Shown here one piece after another: positions 60,801 to 64,000 of a DNA stretch of 64,000 nucleotides. This DNA is from Methylophaga sp. (GTDB lineage: Bacteria > Pseudomonadota > Gammaproteobacteria > Nitrosococcales > Methylophagaceae). Location: contig NVWQ02000010.1 in the NCBI GenBank assembly GCA_002733715.2, positions 62,001 to 126,000 of the forward strand. Reading direction: 5' to 3'. Both the position numbers and the translations under genes were made by a program. The notes under the pieces were generated by a model. The model did no database searches and had not been told where the DNA came from. It saw nothing but the letters and a program-made list of their open reading frames with translations. Position 1 is the stretch's first letter. Each line of letters starts with the position of its first letter.

Positions 60801-60809
60801 TGCTAATAT
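60801..60809 (+). promoter_or_regulatory. Candidate extended -10 of the cytochrome c' gene
   Basis: TGC-TAATAT, 33 bases before the start codon at 60842. No good -35. Confidence 0.4.
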
Positions 60810-60841
60810 AAGTTCATTACATTTACTTCAAGGTTAATCAG

Positions 60842-61321
60842 ATGAAAAGATACATAGCTCTACTATCAACGTTTTTACTATCAACCAGTGCCGTTACTGC
60901 AGAAGAAATGACGGATCATCGCCAGTTAGTTGAAATGCCACCGCAGATGCAGCAAATGTTTCTAAAGAATATGCGTGGACATATGGAAGCATTAGATCAG
61001 ATCATTGCAGCACTAGCTGAGAATGATTTAAATGCTGCTGCAGATATTGCTGAAACAACAGTGGGTTCGGCTCAAGGCAAGAAAAGACAATGTGATGAAA
61101 ATAAACCTTCTCAACACAAGCAAACTGAACATAAGAAAAAAGCATTTGGTCAATTTATACCGCCTGCAATGAAGGCAATGGGAAGGCAATTACATATTTC
61201 TGCAAATGAGTTTGCTGTTGTCGCTCGACAGGGGGATATGGGTGAAGCTTATAAATCATTAAGCCAAATTAGCTCAATGTGTGTTGCATGCCATCAATCA
61301 TTTCAAGTGAAATCAAAATAA
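60842..61321 (+). CDS. Cytochrome c'-like (class II) periplasmic protein
   Basis: A 159-residue exported protein with signal peptide (MKRYIALLSTFLLSTSAVTA). The single heme motif CVACH is near the C-terminus (SSMCVACHQSF), as in class II cytochromes c with a four-helix bundle. The N-terminal helix has Met/Gln-rich PPQMQQMFLKNMRGHMEALD, including MFLKNMRGH typical of this family. A Lys/Gln-rich charged insert lies near 80-100. The role could be binding NO or electron buffering; no partner gene is next to it. Confidence 0.85.
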   Translation: MKRYIALLSTFLLSTSAVTAEEMTDHRQLVEMPPQMQQMFLKNMRGHMEALDQIIAALAENDLNAAADIAETTVGSAQGKKRQCDENKPSQHKQTEHKKKAFGQFIPPAMKAMGRQLHISANEFAVVARQGDMGEAYKSLSQISSMCVACHQSFQVKSK

Positions 61322-61382
61322 GATTTTAGAATTCTGGTTGTAGCTGCAAACTATGTAAAAAGATCAGGTAGCATTTCGTTTC

Positions 61383-61391
61383 TGCTATTAT
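61383..61391 (+). promoter_or_regulatory. Candidate extended -10 of pssA
   Basis: TGC-TATTAT (extended -10, 5 of 6) 34 bases before the pssA start. No good -35. Confidence 0.45.
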
Positions 61392-61425
61392 ATTTGTCAC
61401 TATAGATAAATAGAGATAGTCCTAA

Positions 61426-62172
61426 ATGAGTGATTCACCGAATAAACAAAGCCGTGGTATTTATTTATTACCTAATTTATTTACAACGGCTGGCTTATTT
61501 GCAGGGTTTTATGCCATTGTTGCAGCGATTAGAGGTGATTTTGAATCAGCAGCCATTGCGATATTTGTAGCGATGGTGATGGATGGTTTAGATGGCCGTA
61601 TTGCGCGCATGACTAATACGCAAAGTGACTTTGGTGCCGAATATGATAGCTTGGCAGATATGGTTTCTTTCGGGCTAGCTCCCGCATTGGTTGTTTATCA
61701 ATGGGCATTATTAGGCACAGGAAAGTTTGGTTGGATGGTGGCATTTGTTTATGCTGCCTGTGGCGCGTTGCGATTAGCTCGCTTTAACACTCAAATTGGC
61801 GTTGAAGATAAGCGCTATTTTCAAGGCTTACCTAGCCCTGCCGCCGCAGCTTGTTTAGCCGGTTTTGTGTGGGCGGGCACTAGCAATGGTTTTGAAGCCT
61901 CTCTTATCACCGGCATTGCTTTACCATTAACATTTTTTTGCGGGATCTTAATGGTTAGCACAGTGCGTTATTATAGTTTTAAAGAGCTTGATCTTCATGG
62001 TAAAGTTCCTTTTGTTGTGATGTTGGTGCTTGTTTTAATCTTTGCACTTATTGCCAGTGACCCTCCGATTGTCTTGTTTGGAGGTTTCATAATATATGCT
62101 TTATCCGGACCTATTTTTACCTTAATAAAAATACGCCAACATCGTTTGAACCGAGAAGAACAAGATAAATAA
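61426..62172 (+). CDS. pssA: CDP-diacylglycerol-serine O-phosphatidyltransferase
   Basis: A 248-residue membrane enzyme of the CDP-alcohol phosphatidyltransferase family making phosphatidylserine. The catalytic motif D-x2-DG-x2-AR-x8-G-x3-D-x3-D is complete in MDGLDGRIARMTNTQSDFGA then EYDSLADMVSFG. Roughly eight helices follow. This is the type II (non-phospholipase-D) class. The next gene starts 11 bases later (with AAGGA), so it may be in the same transcript. Confidence 0.95.
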   Translation: MSDSPNKQSRGIYLLPNLFTTAGLFAGFYAIVAAIRGDFESAAIAIFVAMVMDGLDGRIARMTNTQSDFGAEYDSLADMVSFGLAPALVVYQWALLGTGKFGWMVAFVYAACGALRLARFNTQIGVEDKRYFQGLPSPAAAACLAGFVWAGTSNGFEASLITGIALPLTFFCGILMVSTVRYYSFKELDLHGKVPFVVMLVLVLIFALIASDPPIVLFGGFIIYALSGPIFTLIKIRQHRLNREEQDK

Positions 62173-62183
62173 AAGGAATTTTG

Positions 62184-63413
62184 ATGGCTCATTCGAATAA
62201 TGATATCCGACCATTTTGGGATGTTATTCCTCAGTTTTTCCTTATTCCATTCAAAGGCGCGGGAATCCTTGCTTTATTTTTGTTCACATCATTAGCAACA
62301 TTCTTTCCTCATCTACTTGTCCTTATTGCTGTTTTCTTTGTCGTTATTAAATATGGTATGGAAATATTACAAAATACAGCTGAAGGCAGGCTGAAAGCGC
62401 CTGAGCTGACCTTTAGAGTGTTGAATGAGAATTATGAACTGCCTTTTAAGCAGCTTTTTTTATTTTTATTACCCGTATTGTTAATGGCTCAGTCAACTGG
62501 TTTTATGGCCTTTATTGTCATAAGTAATATTATTTTATTTTATTTATTTGTCTTGCCAGCAAGTGTTATGACGCTTGCCTATACACACAGTTTTTTTTCT
62601 GCAATTAATCCATTTGTTTTAATTAGTTTGATTGGCCGAATAGGCTGGTCATATGGCATTCTTTACGTATTTTTATTGTTCCTCAATGGGGGTGCTTCAG
62701 CCGCCTATTATTTTTTGGTAGGTGATAGCCTCGATGCTTCTATTTTCTTGGCATTGTTTTTTCAGGTTTATTTTGCATGGGTGATGTATGCCATGATGGG
62801 CTATGTTTTATATCAGTATCATGAAGATATTGGATATGAATTACCCGAAGATAGTATCGAGAATGAAGAGGATTCCACCATTTTAGCTAGCTTTCATCAT
62901 TTAGTTGAAACTGAAAATTACACGGCAGCACAAGATGAATTAAGAGAAATTGTTTTACGTGATCCTGATAATTTAGATTTAAGAATGAAGTTCCATAAGA
63001 TCGTTAAAATGGCGGGGGATAACAAACAATTAGCAATGCATGGTACAGGCTTAATAAAACGATTATTAGCAAAGAGAAAATGGGTTGATGCTGTTAATGT
63101 TTACTTAGACTGTGTAAAAGTAGAGCCGGACTTCAGGCCTGAAAGTGATATCCATTATTTACCCTTGGCTGAAGAAATGCGGAGGATGAGGCTTTATAAA
63201 CAAGCTATTAAATTAAGTAATGGTTTTCATCAACGCTATCCAAAGAGTAAGCAAATTCCTTATTTATATTTGTTAGTTACAAAAATATTCATTGAAGATT
63301 TATCGCTTGATGAAAAAGCTAAGCCGATACTTTCATTACTTCAAAATAAATATAGTGAGCATGAAATAGCACTTGAAGTTAAACGATATAACACTTTTTT
63401 AACAAAGGTATAG
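62184..63413 (+). CDS. Membrane protein with C-terminal TPR-like repeats
   Basis: A 409-residue protein. About five or six transmembrane helices occupy residues 15-220 (FKGAGILALFLFTSLATFFP, LFLFLLPVLLMAQSTGFMAF and others), then a soluble part of TPR-like helices (ENYTAAQDELREIVLRDPDN, KRKWVDAVNVYLDCVKVEPD, YKQAIKLSNGFHQRYPKSKQ). No known family was recognised. The ATG at 62184 follows AAGGA; a TTG one codon earlier is in frame. It is convergent with the next gene, also TPR-like. Perhaps an envelope scaffold. Function unknown. Confidence 0.72.
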   Translation: MAHSNNDIRPFWDVIPQFFLIPFKGAGILALFLFTSLATFFPHLLVLIAVFFVVIKYGMEILQNTAEGRLKAPELTFRVLNENYELPFKQLFLFLLPVLLMAQSTGFMAFIVISNIILFYLFVLPASVMTLAYTHSFFSAINPFVLISLIGRIGWSYGILYVFLLFLNGGASAAYYFLVGDSLDASIFLALFFQVYFAWVMYAMMGYVLYQYHEDIGYELPEDSIENEEDSTILASFHHLVETENYTAAQDELREIVLRDPDNLDLRMKFHKIVKMAGDNKQLAMHGTGLIKRLLAKRKWVDAVNVYLDCVKVEPDFRPESDIHYLPLAEEMRRMRLYKQAIKLSNGFHQRYPKSKQIPYLYLLVTKIFIEDLSLDEKAKPILSLLQNKYSEHEIALEVKRYNTFLTKV

Positions 63414-63419
63414 TTAGTT

Positions 63420-64000
63420 TCAGGCAAGAAGATCTTTTGCTAACTGTGTTTCTTTGTAAGCTGGGTATGAAGAAAGTAAATACTGGCTATATTTCATGGC
63501 TTGTTCTCGTTGGCCAGAGCGCACAAGTTTATTGGTAAGTGACCATAAATATTGAGGAAGGTGGTTAAATTTATCTGAGTATTTTTGCATAAATAGGATG
63601 AGTTTATCGGCTTCTAGAAATGCATTAATACTGATGAACCGTCTAATTAGCTTATTTACAAGTGAAACAGTTAACCTCACCTTCGCCGTAGATAAATAAT
63701 CGTTAAAAGTATCAATCACAAGTTGGTTGGTTGCCGCATCATTTTCAGATAAAGATAAAATTGCTGTTGCAGCCCGATGATGTGCTTCAGAATTAACGTC
63801 TAGTTTACTAGTTTTATAGTAAGCAAATAATACCTCCCGATTGAGTGGTTGTTTTTCAACTAACTGAGCAAAAAGAGGAACGGCATTTTCAAACTGTAAA
63901 TCATGAACAAAAGAATTAGCCTGATTTAGAGTGCGGTTAAATTCCTCATTGGTATCGTGTTCATTCAGATAGTCATGGTTTACATGCTTTGATTGGAACT
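63420..64000 (-). CDS. TPR-like protein (partial, N-terminus outside window)
   Basis: The minus-strand frame is open from the stop at 63420 through the window edge, giving at least 193 residues. It reads FNRTLNQANSFVHDLQFENA, VPLFAQLVEKQPLNREVLFA near the start and QREQAMKYSQYLLSSYPAYK at the end, all TPR-like helical repeats. A GTG at 63719 is only internal. The order resembles the C-terminal half of the convergent gene ending at 63413, so the two could be distant paralogues. Seven bases separate the stop codons. Confidence 0.72.
   Translation of the reverse strand, partial: FQSKHVNHDYLNEHDTNEEFNRTLNQANSFVHDLQFENAVPLFAQLVEKQPLNREVLFAYYKTSKLDVNSEAHHRAATAILSLSENDAATNQLVIDTFNDYLSTAKVRLTVSLVNKLIRRFISINAFLEADKLILFMQKYSDKFNHLPQYLWSLTNKLVRSGQREQAMKYSQYLLSSYPAYKETQLAKDLLA

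Overview
The window looks like the chromosome of a free-living, AT-rich gammaproteobacterium. The evidence is core housekeeping genes with gammaproteobacterial architecture: CRP/Vfr-type regulator, pepN, large purL, homodimeric aceE, acnB, bifunctional pheA, dam. The order yhfA / crp >< trpC-trpD-trpG-trpE-gph-rpe matches the arrangement known around vfr in Pseudomonas. Exact placement (for example a Piscirickettsiaceae/Thiotrichales-like marine lineage) is only a guess. No rRNA, tRNA, CRISPR array, prophage or insertion sequence was seen, and no gene-free stretch exceeds about 220 bases.

Layout. 1-2242: partial DUF885 gene, YhfA-type OsmC gene and a divergent CRP homologue. 2265-7755: one minus-strand run rpe-gph-trpE-trpG-trpD-trpC. 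7905-16164: plus-strand DUF3530, spermidine-synthase-like, apbC, dcd, WD40 lipoprotein, NIF3-like, pepN, HIT and DUF2835 genes. 16150-19589: a GGDEF-EAL protein and an RDD protein (minus). 19657-25334: purL, a calcium-repeat OmpA-like protein and a helix-hairpin-helix protein. 25523-30024: Smr, a coiled-coil membrane protein, a CPA1 antiporter, a MotY-like protein and apt (minus). 30246-39999: two lipoproteins, gyrA-pheA-ispH, a peptide-type ABC permease and ATPase, and DUF1244.

39996-44031 is the most unusual part. An ECF sigma factor and a soluble zinc-finger anti-sigma factor diverge from two tandem secreted Cys-rich peptides of the HvfA type, followed by a DoxX/HvfX-like membrane protein and the periplasmic methionine sulfoxide reductase pair MsrP-MsrQ. 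The HvfB (DUF692) and HvfC (DUF2063) enzymes expected with HvfA are absent from the window. The first peptide repeats a Cys-Gly-x-Asn-Met unit. Together this suggests a stress-induced periplasmic metal- or oxidant-buffering system that joins Cys/Met sacrificial peptides to methionine repair.

44126-53126: pyruvate dehydrogenase aceE-aceF-lpdA (both aceF and lpdA carry a lipoyl domain), dam, argG and a diguanylate cyclase. 53128-56455 (minus): nitroreductase, a secretin-N-domain-like protein, a small hypothetical and purB. 56568-64000: acnB, small membrane proteins, a FetB-like permease without FetA, a cytochrome c'-like protein, pssA, and two convergent TPR-type proteins, the last cut by the window end. 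Dispersed 73-bp palindromic elements with GTCAT/ATGACG ends occur in intergenic regions.
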